Of a stretch of DNA of 64,000 nucleotides, positions 28,401-43,400 are shown piece by piece. The stretch spans positions 16,495,001-16,559,000 of the forward strand of contig NC_092673.1 in the NCBI RefSeq assembly GCF_964355755.1, written 5' to 3'. The translations under genes and the position numbers were made by a program. The notes under the pieces are model-generated. The model was not told where the DNA came from and did not search any database. It worked only from the letters and a program-made list of their open reading frames with translations. How positions within the stretch are numbered: position 1 is the stretch's first letter; every line of letters begins with the position of its first letter. This DNA comes from Antedon mediterranea (Eukaryota; Echinodermata; Crinoidea; Comatulida; Antedonidae).

Positions 28401-31400
28401 GAAAATCAATATATTATATGAGTATTATTAAAACTGATTACTCTGTGTACATTTTCTTACTAATATTGTAACATGTAGTCAACATGTAAATCATAACGGA
28501 AATACAGTGCACGTTACCGTTAAAATGTAGGCTTAAAAATTAGGTATGTATAAGTTGGTGTGGGTACGAGTTGGTTGAGGTACGAGTTAGCCAAGTTGGG
28601 AATAGGTATGAGTTATTTTGGGTACGAGTTGACCACTTCTAGCCTAGTAGGGCCAGGCTGACCCCCTTGTGATACATTGCGATAGCGCCCACACATTGAG
28701 CCTTGAATTGAGTTTGTAATAGCTAGACTAGGCCTAAATGCTAAGCCTATATTTTAAAAGGTGTATACTGTATTTCTTTATGATTTAAGTTGTAGGCCGC
28801 TACTACAACTTATAATATTTATTATTAGTAGTAAGAAAACGTATAATACTGTAGTATTTCAAACAAGCTACCCTCTGATTAATAATGGAACGATCCATTT
28901 GACAATCTGGGTTTTCTAGTTTCATTCTGGAACTAGAAAACTCAGATCTTGATATCTGAGTTTTATAGATCTAGAAAAGTCAGATATCTGAGTTTTCTTG
29001 ATCTTAGCTTTCTAGACACCAGTTAAGATTACAAATTTTCAGTAGCTTTTTGCCACAAATCAAAAAATGTGTGTATACGGCCAAACAGCGTTGAAACACC
29101 GGTTTATGTCAGATCACCGAAGTTAAGCAATGTTGGGCCCGGTTGCATTCACGGCGGGTGCTGTATACCAGAAAGCGATGGTGTAATGATAATATCAGAC
29201 TAGCATGTAATAGGCATGGGTTCAAATCTATCGGTACCATACAACTGTATCCTTAGGCAAGATGCTCTCATTGCCTCGTCCTTCGGATTGGATGTAAACT
29301 CGTCTCGTGATCTGGTAGGCGCTGCACTGCTGCCTAATCCGAATTTCCTCAGTTTTCAGTTAGGCTTGAGGACAACTATTATTATAATACCTTTACCTTT
29401 TACCTTTATGAAAGTCTTTATTCATTCATTCATTCATTCATTCAATCTTTTATTTCGGAATCTCTGGTCCATAGAAAGTAAAAATTACATATACTAGATG
29501 GTACGCTCGCTTCGCTCGCGTACCATCTAGGTCGTACCCACAGCTGATGGTTCTCGAATACACAGTAATTTCAGCGTAACAAAACTGGCGATTTCAAATG
29601 TACGTACCGCGGGACTATAATACATAGTCGTTTACAGAAACGAATAAATAGACACGATGATTTATGTATTCAACTAAAATTAGCACCTTGAGAATTACTT
29701 CCGAAGGAGAAACTTACCACAAAATGAGTCCAAATTTTTGAATTTGTGTTTTGTATGTAACATTAGGGTTGAGGGATGGGAAAGCGGATAGGTACAAAGA
29801 GGAACAATTTTTAAATATATTCTTTATCCACTCAGTAACGAAATATTTGTTTCATGTTTTATAGGCCTATAAATAATATACCTCTAAATACAGTAAAACA
29901 TTTGTCAGTATAAAGTTTATTTGTATATCTAACAGTTGAGCCTATCCACAATCTCAGTAATAAAGTTTATTTGTATATTTTTCAACAGTACGAACATTCA
30001 CAGTAAGAAATGCTCGATTCAAATGAGGACAAAAAATAGTTAGGTATTTAATTTACAGTATTGTCAAAGTATTGCAAGTTTATTCTCAAAGGGCCCATAT
30101 ATTTACCTACCGTATGTGTTAAACCAAGGGCTCATAAATTTACCTACTTGTGTTAAACCAAACTCTGGCAGAGTGAGAGATTGGGATGTTCCATTCATCG
30201 CAAATCAATACATTTGTATAATCGTATATTAAATCTATCAAAATAGTATTTTTTTAAGAAAATCGGCCTGTCTTCAACATTATGATGCTGTACTCTAGCT
30301 GTTCAACCGGTTTTCAGCTATTAAAAACAATTATCGTAGGAGGAGATCGGAAAATGCGAAGCCTCCTCGCATTTTTCTGGCGGATATTTTTCAAGATGGA
30401 CATCCATTAGACAGTGTATACCAAGATCGGAAAACACCCCTATTTGGGGCAAATCGTTGAACCTAAATTCGTTTTAATCGTCAATAACTAATTATCTAAC
30501 TTAATTTAATTAGTAAACAGGGTTACATCAGGTGGTTAAAATCAGTACCGAAAGTACGAACCAACTTTATATACCATCGAGTAAAAATTCTAGAAGTAAG
30601 GCGCGATTTACCGAATTTTGCCCTTACGTAAATTTATATATAGATATGAAATAAAATAAACAAGACTAATTACTACTACTCATCTCAGGATGGCATTCCA
30701 CCTGGAGAGCATCTTCGACTTAACTAAGACGTTGCTTTTAATCGTTGAGACTAAAACATTTTCGCTTGCATTTAGTCTACCCATCAGGCCATATATTGAT
30801 TTTCTTAACAATTCATAAAAAGAAGGAATTCTACATTCCGTAAACATAAGGCTGGCACTGCAATGTCGAGGCATTTGTTGCAACAATACAATTTAAAATA
30901 ATGTTTGTTCATATGTTGTCAGAATATTAATCTGTCAATATTTGAATATTTTTGCAGATGTTCATAACACTACAAGCACTATACATTGTTGTGTTTGATC
31001 TCAGTAAACCATTGGATGATCTTGCTACTTTCATTGATTCTACTGGAGTAAGTATTTCTAGAGCATGGCAGCAGTAAGGCATTGTGATTGAACAAGTCTT
31101 CTAATTTATAAGAACATGCATTTTATGCATTAAAATTTTAATACCTTCCAAATAAGATGTACAGTAGTAATGAATGCTTTCAAAAACTAACCATTTCAAG
31201 TTTAACTGTGGTTAAGTGTTCTCATAATGTTTTTTTTTTTACAGGAAACGTGTAAACATCATTGGACCAATCTGCAGTTCATATTATCTTACATCCTGTC
31301 AGTTTATTCTCATAGTCGTATTGTGGAAGAAGATGAAGAGAATGAAGTTCATAAACCAACTATCCTTATTGTGGGTACACATAAGGGTAAACTTGGTGAG

Positions 31401-34400
31401 ACTGAAGAACAACAAAATGTTGAGGTTAATGCTTCTTTTTTTTTTCTACATTATTAAAGATAGCGATAACCAAAGATACGTTGCTGCTCTAAAAGTAAAT
31501 TTAACAAAAATTAGAGTACATATTTATAACTTAAGCCATCACATAAAAAGTTTAAATTTAAATCTTACTTAAAATAAATTACAGAATTTACACATTCGTA
31601 TATAGATGTAAATCTTTATTTACAAACAGGCAGAAAAGATGTTTAAAAAGATTCAAGATGTGCTTAAAACAAAACCATATGGAAAACATGTGTACCAATA
31701 TTTTGCCATTGAAAACAGCCAAGAAACGACAGATAAGAGCTTTAGTGATCTCAAACAAGTTATTGATGACCTTATGAAAGCTTTAGAAAAGGAAATTCCT
31801 TTAAAGTGGATGCGTTTTCGATGTGGACTAGATGATCTAAGGAGAGAAAAACAGCCCTCTTTTTCTTTGTGTTCTTTAGAAGAGGTAAAGGTTATTTTTT
31901 TTTTTTATTTATTTATTTATTCGGTATATAAAAATATATTACAAAACGACAGTCAAGGACTGAAATGAAATGTATTACAAATGACTAAAAATTAGTTAAA
32001 ATTGCTATAAAAATAGAAACATCTTAATAAAATTAGATATTGTACCATACAATTAAAAACATTCTTCAAAACATTTTAGGAAATAATATTGTATAGAATA
32101 TTTATCAAGTATCTATTAAAAAGAAAGTCTAAATATAATTTTCAAAATGATCTTTATACTGGAATTTGTCATAACCATTTAAATAACAATATTCAAGATC
32201 ATAATTTCATCTTTTATATATGTTGCCATTGTTTTATTTATAATTATTACTAAATACTGACCTAATAATTGACAAAATTCCTGATAATTGCTTAGTTTTT
32301 TTTCGTGCCACTATCGAATAACATTGTTTTTAAAACATGCACAAAAATAATAGAAAAAAGTATACTTTGTATAATTATTTATTATTACATCAATTAATAT
32401 GAATTTATATATGTAACATTTATTTATATTCTCTACACTGAATTACCAAAAAGTGTTATTTACTAAAACAATTGATGCTGTTAAAGACCAAAATAATGTT
32501 GGTAATAAATACATACATACATATTACAAAAACTGAATAGGATTTCATTAAAAAAAATCTGATTAACACTAATTTTTAAAGCTCAAAACCCTGGCAAGTA
32601 ATAATGGTATTGTTGACAAAAAACCCAAATCAGTCCTGCTTATAAACTTGCACGATCATGGTGAAATTGTTTACATGCCTGACAACGAATTACTAAGCAA
32701 TAAAGCAGTGTTAGATCCAATGAGACTGGTTGAAATTGTTACGACATTTGTAACTGTGGTTCCCCCAAAAAAACATGTAAGTAGACTCATGTAATGTCTT
32801 GCATTTGAAAAACGTGTTGCAGTAACATAATTACTCCTGTTCTGTGCTAAATTTCTTGCTGTTCTATATATAAGTATGCTGGAAGACATCATTTGCAATT
32901 GACTAAAGTTTTAATTATCTTACTTTCATTGTATTATAATTGAAAAAGTGAAAAGCACAGCAACAAACTACTGTAATTTCACAACTGCATTATACACATA
33001 ACATTCATATTATTTATTTATTCATATTATAAAAGTTTACTATATTTGTTGACTATTTCCAACATCCTTCCTGCCTCCCTCTTGATTCCCTCCTGCCACT
33101 CTGTAATAACAACACAAAATATCAATTTTTTTTTAGTTCGGTATGTTTAATGAATCTTTTGATAAGCTTGACAAAGGCATACTGGAAGAAAGGTTGTTGC
33201 GAAAATTATGGAAAAAGCGTAAAATTGACGACGGAAAGAATTTTGAGTTTCTTGTAGCACTGATGATCCAATTGGGTTTCATTTGTGAAAGGAAGACAAC
33301 CAGCAGCCAAAATATGGCAAGTACATCTACAGTAGGTTTTGTTCAGTTATCATTTCTAACATGTTATATTTTGCATGCAAGCATATGTGAAAAAAAGATT
33401 TTTTATATGATACCTAATTGGTGAAATTTAAAAAAAAAGATGTTTCTAATATACAGGAAATAATCTTTAGTTTTCTTTTTAAAATTAATCTAAATAGCAT
33501 TTTACAAATCAAATTTCAGGAATCAGTTGTGAAGCGATCTTTTTTTGTGCCACTACGCCTTGCTTTCAAGACATCAAGTGAAGTGAAACCAGTGCCTGAT
33601 GAATTTCCAGCTATCAGTATCTATTACGACTTTAAGGGATATCTTCCAGATGTATTGTTTCCATATATGATTATTGATTTCCTCAACAAATTTCAAAAGA
33701 ACGGTGTTGACCCAATACTGTCATATAATCATGCTGAACTTTACTTTGACCAATATCATCATGTGACCTTATCTCTTGTCAAATTTGTGACTACGGAAGA
33801 TGAAAGAAATTTCTTGTTAAAGGTAGGTCTACTGTATCATATATTTTCTTGTGATTATGTCATAATTTAGTCTAAGTATAAACTCAAATTCAGATATCAA
33901 AACATAAATTTTTTTTTTTTTTTCAGGTGACTATTAAAAGAACAAATGCTCTTAATAAAACAAGTAATGAGGAACCCTCTTCTGAAGCATGTAAAGAGGT
34001 ATGTTATTTCATCAGTTTAGACAACTATATGCTTTTGTTATAGATATTTGTGTTGATATTTGGTTAATAAAGTTAATAACTTTAATATTCAAAATCATTT
34101 TTGTGGAGTGCTTTTAGAGGTTTCGTCATTGTATTTTGATTTTTTCAATAATAAAAAACAGTCTATAGCTAAAATGAAAATCTACCAATTATAGAATTAA
34201 ACTTGATGTGTAATTTCAGTTATTAATAATTATAATATTAAATAAATTAACAATATTCAATAATAACAATTGATTTATGGAAACTTCTATATTAAAAAAA
34301 ATTACAATGATATAATCTTAATATAATATCAATTTAAAGTGTGAGCAACTTAAGGTACAGTTGTTAAAACTAGTTGCATTGGCTTTTCATTGCAATAGAT

Positions 34401-37400
34401 GCAGATCAATAGCACAGCAAAATTGAATGAATATTTTATTTTATCTTTGTTAAAGATTTTGTATGTACAATTTTGATAGTGATAATTCACCTAAGATGTT
34501 TATTTTATTTATTGTTGTACTTTTCCCTCTTGTAGACCCAACTGTTGTTATATTGAAAGAGTTAATAAACACAACATTTTAAAAATGTGTGTTGCTGATT
34601 CAAAGGTTGCTACATTGGGTTATATTGGTCAATTGCAGTTCTTAATCAACATTTAATTAATATCTTTAGGTTTTGTTAACAATCCAGAAGTCATTTGAAC
34701 CTACTAAAGATGGTGGTAGAAGAGGGATTCAATATGAGAGATGCATACTTTGTGAATGTAGTAATACATCAGAAAAGAAGCACATTCAAAATCTTGAAGA
34801 TTTCCAGCATGAGAAGTTGACATGCTCCAAAACTGGCGTTTTTTTTACGATGGATGTTACACGTTACAAGCGGCTATTAGGAGGTAACAATAATAATAGT
34901 GACATAAGGTTAGGAAGAGATTCAGCAGTAGCAATAAATAATAATACAATTAGGGCCTGTCCACACGTACGGCGTGACGTCAGCGGTGGTGCCAGGATCT
35001 TTCCGGGAGCTAAATACCCCGACGGGGGGGGGGGGGGGGGGGCGAAGCCCCCAGAAGCAACGCATTATAGTGTAATTTGAGGCCGTTTTAATCAGATTTA
35101 GGGTAGCCAACTTTTTTCCATTTTTTATGGTACATAAATAAAATACTGTGTGAAAAACACATTGCACGAGATCCGATGCGATGACTGTGTAAATCCATTC
35201 TTTCAAATTTAAAAATGAAGTTTTTAAAGTTCAATATGCCTATCATAGAAAATATATGCGAACGTAAAACCAACCCACGGGCCAAGAGGTATCGTTATAA
35301 TCGCAGAGACGTAGGCAGGTTGCTGTATGAAGGTGCGAAAATTGTAAAGGCGCGAGACTCAACACCCATAGGCTGATCTGTAAGAACATTTTGAAAAATA
35401 GACCTGCTAGGTACCTGGAAATTTCACTTATATAGGTCCATATTGATAAATGAAACGAAACTATAAGTCTACAGAACCAGACCGCCATGGATGGTTGGGT
35501 GGAGCTAAGAAAATTGTCAAAAATAGAGCTGCTAGGTCCCTGCAAAACATTGAAATATGAAACGAAATTATAGGTCCAGCCCACCATGGTTGGGGGGGGG
35601 GGGGGGGTAGTAACAAAGTGCGAGGCAGCGAGGCACGCGAGGCAGGGAAGGCATGCGAGGCAAGTCAGAAATTTATGCGAGGCATCGTTTTACCATCATC
35701 AAAAAATGCGAGGCATCATTTTATCATTTCTCAAAATTGCAAGGCAGGAAATCACCGAAATTGAAGTAGCCTAGGCCTAGGCCCGCTAGGCTAGTTTCCT
35801 TTTGCACCTGCCTTGTAATTTAACCAATGCTTTATCCTGAATACCACAGCTTAGAATTAGTAGGCCTACTTTAATGAAGAAAAATCACATAAAAGTAACA
35901 ATAAATCCATTAAATTGGTGATTTTACAGACGTTGTTTTTCTCGCATTTCGCACACTCAATGTTCAATATTTTGGTTTCTATGGAACGCCAAAAGAGCAA
36001 AATTAATTAGAGGGCTAAAAACTCTGTGGAATCCATTTATATTTAACGCATTATTTGGTGAAAATCAAGTACAATTTCAATAGATTTTGTCACTGTCAGT
36101 AAGGAAAAATGTTACTGTTGATAATGTACACGGTTTCGTTAACCTTTTAAAGAATAAAATAGAAAAATTCATCATAATATCCTTAGTAGGATGTCCTAGG
36201 TCTAGACTAGGTAGTGATGTTGATTTAGGATCGATTATTATTCTTTGAAAACAGAACAGTATCAGCAGTAACATATTACAACATTTTTATTGACAAATTA
36301 ACAAATATATTGAAATAAAACGTGTTTTTCACCAATAAATGCATGAGAAATTGACGCATTCCACTGAGTTTTAGTCCTCTATTATCGTTGCTCTTTTGGC
36401 GCTCCATAGAAACAAAAATATTGAACATTGAATAAGTGAAATTCGCGAACAGTGTGCGAGAAACACGCCTGTAAAATCATTAATTTAAGGATTTATTTGT
36501 TACTTTTTATGTGATTCTTTCATTAAAGTACTCATGAGGTATACTTCTAAGGTGTGGTATTCACACGATAAAGTCAGTTATCAAATTTGGAGTAAAAATA
36601 CAAGCGAAGGAAACTAGCGCCAGGTTTATTAGTACGTACATGGACAACAATAAATAAAAATCGTTCGTAATATACCTAGCTTACTAAAACAGGAATAGTG
36701 TATCATTATTAAATATTACACCAATTATTATTTTATCAAAATTGATTAAATTATTTTCTACATAGGCCTCTTATCTAGGTTAGGGCTAAGAATATTAGCT
36801 AAAGTTTAATTTTAGGCCTAGTATTACAATTGTCGGACGTAAGTTTTTTTTCACACGCGCTCCAGAATTCTGTCGCAATTTTTTTCTTTGCGGCATGTTA
36901 TTGGATCGGCATATCAGTTACCTTTTATTCACCGCCAGTTATTAAACTTGTCCTGGCAATCGCTGTTCACCTTATTTGCGAGAGAGGTACACGTGTTGTT
37001 CCTAGAGAATGGAATGTCAAAAATGTCTTTGGCACGCCGCTCAGAGAGAAGTCTGTGCGTTGCTGCTGAAACCACGTGCTATAGGAGGGGAATGCACCAC
37101 AATCCTCTGAGCTGAGGGCTGAATCATTCCGCTACCTGCTAAATAGTAAAGAGGGATTGTCCATCTCTCGGGTCTACCGGATCTAGGCGCAGGGGTGTGA
37201 CAAAATATTATTTTCACTCTGCTATGTTCGAGAGACATGTGAGTGAACACGCTCGAAATGCCAACAAACATTGCAGTCATTTGATGAGTGTGTCGCTATA
37301 ACAATTATTGTTTATCGAAAGTTGAAGACTGTCGTTCAGATTTTTTAACCGTAGTTTGGGCACTTTTGTAAAAGTAAAATTTGACACGATATGACTTGAA

Positions 37401-40400
37401 TGAAAAAACAATCGTTACATAAAAATAAACAACATGATGAGTGTATACACGAATCTTTTTAGATACGCTTGTATCGATTGATTATTACGCCTATAATATA
37501 TCATAATAGCACGTTAAGATATGCCTCGCACCTTTTTGAAATTGTAAACTATATGCCTCGCATGCCTCGCACTTTTGGAAATGATAAATATAAGGGATAA
37601 ATATTTGGCATGCCGCGCATGCCTCGCTTGCCTCGCGTGCCTCGCTGCCTCGCACTTTGTCAACACTCTGGTTGGGGGGGGGAGCTAAGAACATTTTGAA
37701 AAATAGAGTTGCTAGGTCCCGGAAATTTAACTTATTACACTTCGAAACATAAAACAAAATATATACCGGTACGTCTCCAGAACCAGCCATACCATGGAAA
37801 TAAAAAAAAATTGAAAAAATATAGCTCTAGGTTCCCAGACAATGCACTAACTGTATATTGTACATCGGAATATCAAACGAAATGTATCCTTGACAAGCTC
37901 TATAATTTGGGACGGTTGAGCTAATTTTGAAAACTAGAGCTGTAGGTCTTCAAAAATTACACTTATACTTTTAAAAAATTCAGGCCTTAGAGGCCTAAAA
38001 AAGTAACCCTTTTTACCTTTTATTTGGAGGGGAATGCGTCCGCAAGCGTAGACCATTTTCCGTCGGGGAAATCAGTTTATTTCCCAGATGTGAATCTGGA
38101 ATTTCAATGTACGATGAGCAGTTTATGACATACAGGACATTGGAAATGTAATAACTTAGCTATAAGATGTTGGCTAAACGAAAATAGCATGTTTTTTGTT
38201 TAGTAATGTAGGCGAGCCTACAGTGAAACGTCTATTTCAGGTACCCCACGGTACAGAGGGTTAATCGTAAATTAGGCTCCCCGACGAGGGGGGCTACAGC
38301 CCCGTAACCCCCCCGCTGGCGCCACCACTGCCTGACGTACGCCTTGCGTAGCCTAGGCAGTGGCGTTATTAAAGACAGCTGCATACCCCACCTTAACTAG
38401 CACCATGGAGCTAACTCCAGTGATTTCAAGATATTTACCAATTACTTCATGTTTTTACTGTATCTATTGTAAATGTTATTGCTGCATACCCCACCTTAAC
38501 TAGCACCATGGAGCTAACTCCAGTGATTTCAAGATATTTACCAATTACTTCATGTTTTTACTGTATCTATTGTAAATGTTATTGCTGCATACCCCACCTT
38601 AACTAGCACCATGGAGCTAACTCCAGTGATTTCAAGATATTTACCAATTACTTCATGTATTTACTGTATCTATTGTAAATGTTATTGCTGATATAAAAAC
38701 AAGCTACTCAGCTGCTCTTGGCACATCGACACAAATGCCTTTTACTTATTATAGTATTTGAGGTCATTTATTTTGAAATGGATTCTATGAGAATTATTTG
38801 TATATTATAGTTTATTGTATATTGTAAATATTTTTTATAACATTTTTTACAATTTTTCCTAAATTTTGATTGTCTATTTCTTTTTCTTTTCAAGATGAAA
38901 CAAAACCTTCAAAGAAGGAAGAATCAAACCAAGGTAAAGTAGACATTAATTATGTGTGCCAACAGTGGTTCAAAGGTCAAGGTGATCTAGAGACTAAAAA
39001 ATTTCCCAAAACATCACCAGCCATTAGTTTAGAATAATGTTAGCAGCTAAATAAGAAATGATAAACAAAAACAACTGTTATAAATGGTCAATGGTCTGCC
39101 TTTCTTAAACATTCTCTATTTTCTATTTTAACTATTTTGTTTGATATTTGTTAAAGATGTATAAAAACATGAATAATTTATTAGTCCATTTTACAGTTTC
39201 AATACATTTTTTTCACTTCCATAGAAAAAAAAAAACAAGCGAACATAATTATTTATTCAAGTAAAATAATTTTGTTTTCGATTTTTGGTCAAAGTGAATA
39301 AATATATATATTTTTTTTTATTTATTTAGGTTTAACACATACAAAACAGCAGCCATTGGCTGATAACGTTTGTTTACAATCAATATACATATATAATTAA
39401 AAGTAAAAGAGGCACAATTACAAACAGCATAGAAAAATAACTATATATTATAAAACACAAAATACAATATTATTCGTTCATAAAATTGAGCACGTCATTA
39501 TTATTATTATTATTTAAGATTATTATTAATATATACATTATTAAAATATGTGATACTATGGCACAAAAAAAAAATGTTTAAACATTGTTTTTGTGAGACA
39601 ATATATCTTTAATAATATCTGTTTTTTAAAGATTTTTTTAGAACTTGTTACATCTTATTCTTCTTGTAATGATATAGATTTACGATGTCAATATGCGTAC
39701 TTCTAATTTCTTACATCACATTTTAATCATTAGCTCAAGGCTAGCAGGTGTGACTTCATTAGTCTAAAATTGATAAAAATGTGTAAATTTGAGAAATGTA
39801 TATGTTTATTTGTTATGTGTCTATACTTTAACAAATATATGTTGCTGTAACTCTATCTATCAAAATAAATATTAATTTCATTTTCAGAGAAAAAAATAAT
39901 AATTTTAAAAACTTCGATGAAAAAATTAATATATCATTTTTGCCTTACAGAAATTTCAGAGAATAATTTCCGGCAACTGTTAACTGATACAGCAGCATGG
40001 TTTGATATGCTTGGATATCTCAAAATATTGAAAGTTTTATACAAAGACCTTCTTTCAAAATCTAACGTTGAGGTGGAAAGAGCTAGAAGTGTTTGGGATC
40101 TGCTACAGGATTTAAGAGCTTCAGGAAGTTTGAGTCCATCAAATCTTACTCTTCTATATGACACAATAACAGTAACCAAGCAATTTGGCTTTAAATCAAA
40201 GCTTGAGAATCAACCTCCAGAAGATATTAAGGATCATGTAGTATCAATGTTAACACCTTACAGACAGAAGGTTTATCAACTGGGAGTAGAACTTACGAAG
40301 GATGAAGTATCAAAACTTGACGGGTTATTTAACAATATGGTAAAGAAATATCAAGACAGCTGGAGTATGATTATGGACTTTGAACATAAAGGGATCATTG

Positions 40401-43400
40401 ATGAGGATTGCATGATCAAATTTCTTGATGTTTTAGAAAGAAATGGAATGACATGGGCCAGGAAGATTTTCTTTGATGGTTGGTTGGCTTTTGTTTGTAT
40501 TTGTTGTTTAAATCATGGTTCATTTGTTAAAACATATAGTACATACTGTAGTACACTTCAATCAAGTAAGAGTACTGTAACAAATTAAACATTTTAGGAT
40601 TCAAATTATTATGATGTCCCTGTCTGTCTGCTATTATAGTTGATTAAGGATATCAACCAACATTCGGTTAAATGGCAATTCAGCTGAATTGAATGACAAG
40701 TTAAATAGTAAAATAACAATAATATGCTCAATGAGTCCAATGGAAAATGAGCTGAACCGAAAAGTATGTGTGTATTCCATGATATTATCCCTATAAATCA
40801 GAATGACCCAAACCTTTGGAACATAATAATAATCTGCATTTTAAAATTGCGAATGACTCATAATTCCTGTAAGGCTCAGCATACCATTTGAGGGTCAAAG
40901 TACCGACTCTAAGGCTGATTCAGACCTTTACTATTGCAAGAGGATCATTAAGTTGTATAAGAAAGCCACAGGTTGAGAGCGTACCCATCACCACCTCCAT
41001 GCTAATTTATACAGCCGGACACCAGTTTATTTACATTTCCTAATTAAGAGTTTGTTTCAATGACAATTAGCTTACTGAAACACTTCTTTTAATCATCATC
41101 CATCCTAGGTGGATTGAAAAATCCAGAAGTCATCCAGTAGTCATATTCTACATAATTATATGTATTCTAAATAAGTATATATGTCTTCTGGTACAGGCAT
41201 GTCTTTTGGTACTGGCACATCTGGATCTTCTGGTGCAGGTGTGTCGTCTGGTGCAGGTGCATCTTCTGGTGCAGGTGTGTCTTCTGGTGCAGGTGTGTCT
41301 TCTGGTGCAGACGCATCTTCTGGTGCAGGTGTGTCGTCTGGTGCAGGTGTGTCTTCTGGTGCAGACGCATCTTCTGGTGCAGGTGTGTCTTCTGATGCAG
41401 GCGCATCTTCTGGTGCAGGTATGTCTTCTGGTGCAGGTGTGTCTTCTGGTGCAGGTGTTTCTTCTGGTGCAGGTGTGTCTTCTGATGCAGGTGCATCTTC
41501 TGGTGCAGGTGTGTCTTCTGGTGCAAGCGCATCTTCTGGTGCAGGTGTGTCTTCTGGTGCAGGTGTGTCTTCTGATGCAGGCGCATCTTCTGGTGCAGGT
41601 GTGTCTTCTGGTGCAGGTGCATCTTCTGGTGCAGGTGTGTCTTCTGATGCAGTTGTGCCGTCAGGTGCAGTTGTGTCTTCAGGTGAATATCAAGGCATTA
41701 GAACAAGGCTTTATTAACTTTCAATGTTAAGTGAATGTAGTTGTTTATGCAGTTAAAATCTGTATTTATTAGGCAACCTTAAAATAACTTGAGTTTAAGT
41801 TTTTCTTTGACTTTCTCCAAATCTATTCCGTTCATTTCTTTTTTAGGTAGACATTATACATTAATCCTGTTTGTTGCTTAAACATTCGTTCCACTCTGTG
41901 GTTCACACAATATCAGCTTAGATATTTGAACTTTCCAAAAACTTTTATTTATTAAATATTTCACTGTTATTTAACAGTTTATATTAATTTTTAATAGTCA
42001 GTAGTTATCGTTTAGCATACTTAAAATAACATCTTGTAGCTAGTTGTACTAATAATAAATGTAATTTAATGATTTTACAACATTCCAAAAACTTTTTTCT
42101 ACAGATGGGGAAGATGAAAATGAATCGCTCATCAAGAAACCAGGTATGATCCATCTGTAACCTTTTTTCTGTTAATAACATGTGACGTTGTGAGGTAAAT
42201 TCCCGATTGATCGTAATCAAAACGGTACTGGGTATGGTCTACTAGATTTTCTGCTCCCAACCAGTACATCCATTCATAGAAGCCTTGATGAGCAAGCCTA
42301 CCTGGTGGTAACCATAGGACGGTTCCGAGATAACGACTATACTTCAGCTTTAGTCGATAGAAGATTGAAATATTGTTAGAGATAGAGTATACGATGCTTG
42401 AATATGTGTAGATGTATGATTTGTTCTATTATCCAAATGATGTTCCGCATATAGGAGATGAAGATAGTAGGCGTGGTTGGGTGTAATGATTTTGTATATT
42501 AAATAATTATCCTACACTGCATATTATGCGATAAATAATATTTTATATATTTTTAAAATATTTATTGTTATGATTATAATATTAATAAAAATATATTTGT
42601 TAGTATAAATTAAAAAAAAAAATAAATAAAAAAAAAATAAAATAAATTATAGATATAAAGAAGAAAAGCAAAGAGATTATGGAGCGGCTATTCCTGAATA
42701 TACAATAATAAGTATCGTAAGTTTAATTTATAAATTTTAGGCGATCTTGTCAAAGGTCAAGCGCCTATAGCCTGCCACGTTTCGATATTCAATATTGAAC
42801 TTGACCTGACGTGGTTCCACAATATCTTTATATGAATATGGTAGAGTGGATAGAAACATAAATTAATTTAAATTTCAAAAGTTTACCTTAATAACTGGTT
42901 TTGAACTGAATCGGTTGATGTCTTATCGTTGTATGTATGATTTGGTTTGTTTTAAAATTATGTTCGATAAAGTGCGTATGCGTATAGAATGAAATGCTTG
43001 CGTTACGATGTACGCGTGTAATGTTGTTTATATCGTATAACAGATAAAGTATGAACATATAGAAGAATATTGAATATCGAAACGTGGCAGGCTATTAGAC
43101 TTGCCCCAAGTCTGTATTATCTTTTTATTTATTTATTTGTTTTTATTTCGACCGCGATTTTTGTCTGAAAATACAGACTTGTGAAACACGTATAGAAGTC
43201 GATTTGCAGACCGCAAACGTCCGATAAGAATGACGTAGGTTATCATACCGTATTTGGCTATATGGGGCGGGCGGTATGTAAATATGGATTTCGAATCAAC
43301 CAATGATCATTTCGTTTCAAAATGAAAAAGATCGAGTACGTACAGTGCTGAATGTACGATCGAGACTGTTGAAATATAAAATCGTAATGCCAAGTTGTTT

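Larger units (their letters stand above)
34970..38335. mobile_element. Outer repeat element of a three-layer nest
   Basis: Imperfect inverted termini: GGCGTGACGTCAGCGGTGGT and following bases at the left against CCACCACTGCCTGACGTACG at the right. The body has ~120 bp tandem units (GAACATTTTGAAAAATAGAG, GCTAGGTCCC, CACCATGG) at about 35375-35600 and 37680-37960. Poly-G runs lie at 35023-35042 and 35593-35608. A second element is inserted between the units. Superfamily unknown; no enzyme gene. Confidence 0.45.

Noticed and set aside
29071-29170. Functional 5S rRNA gene
   Set aside because: A central segment is missing and a SINE body follows.
29494-29530. Rho-independent-like terminator or tRNA-like hairpin
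   Set aside because: It is the palindromic end of a dispersed repeat in a eukaryotic intron.
41167-41622. Minus-strand His/Leu/Gln/Lys-repeat ORF
   Set aside because: Antisense shadow of the 18 bp minisatellite; the splice context supports only the plus strand.
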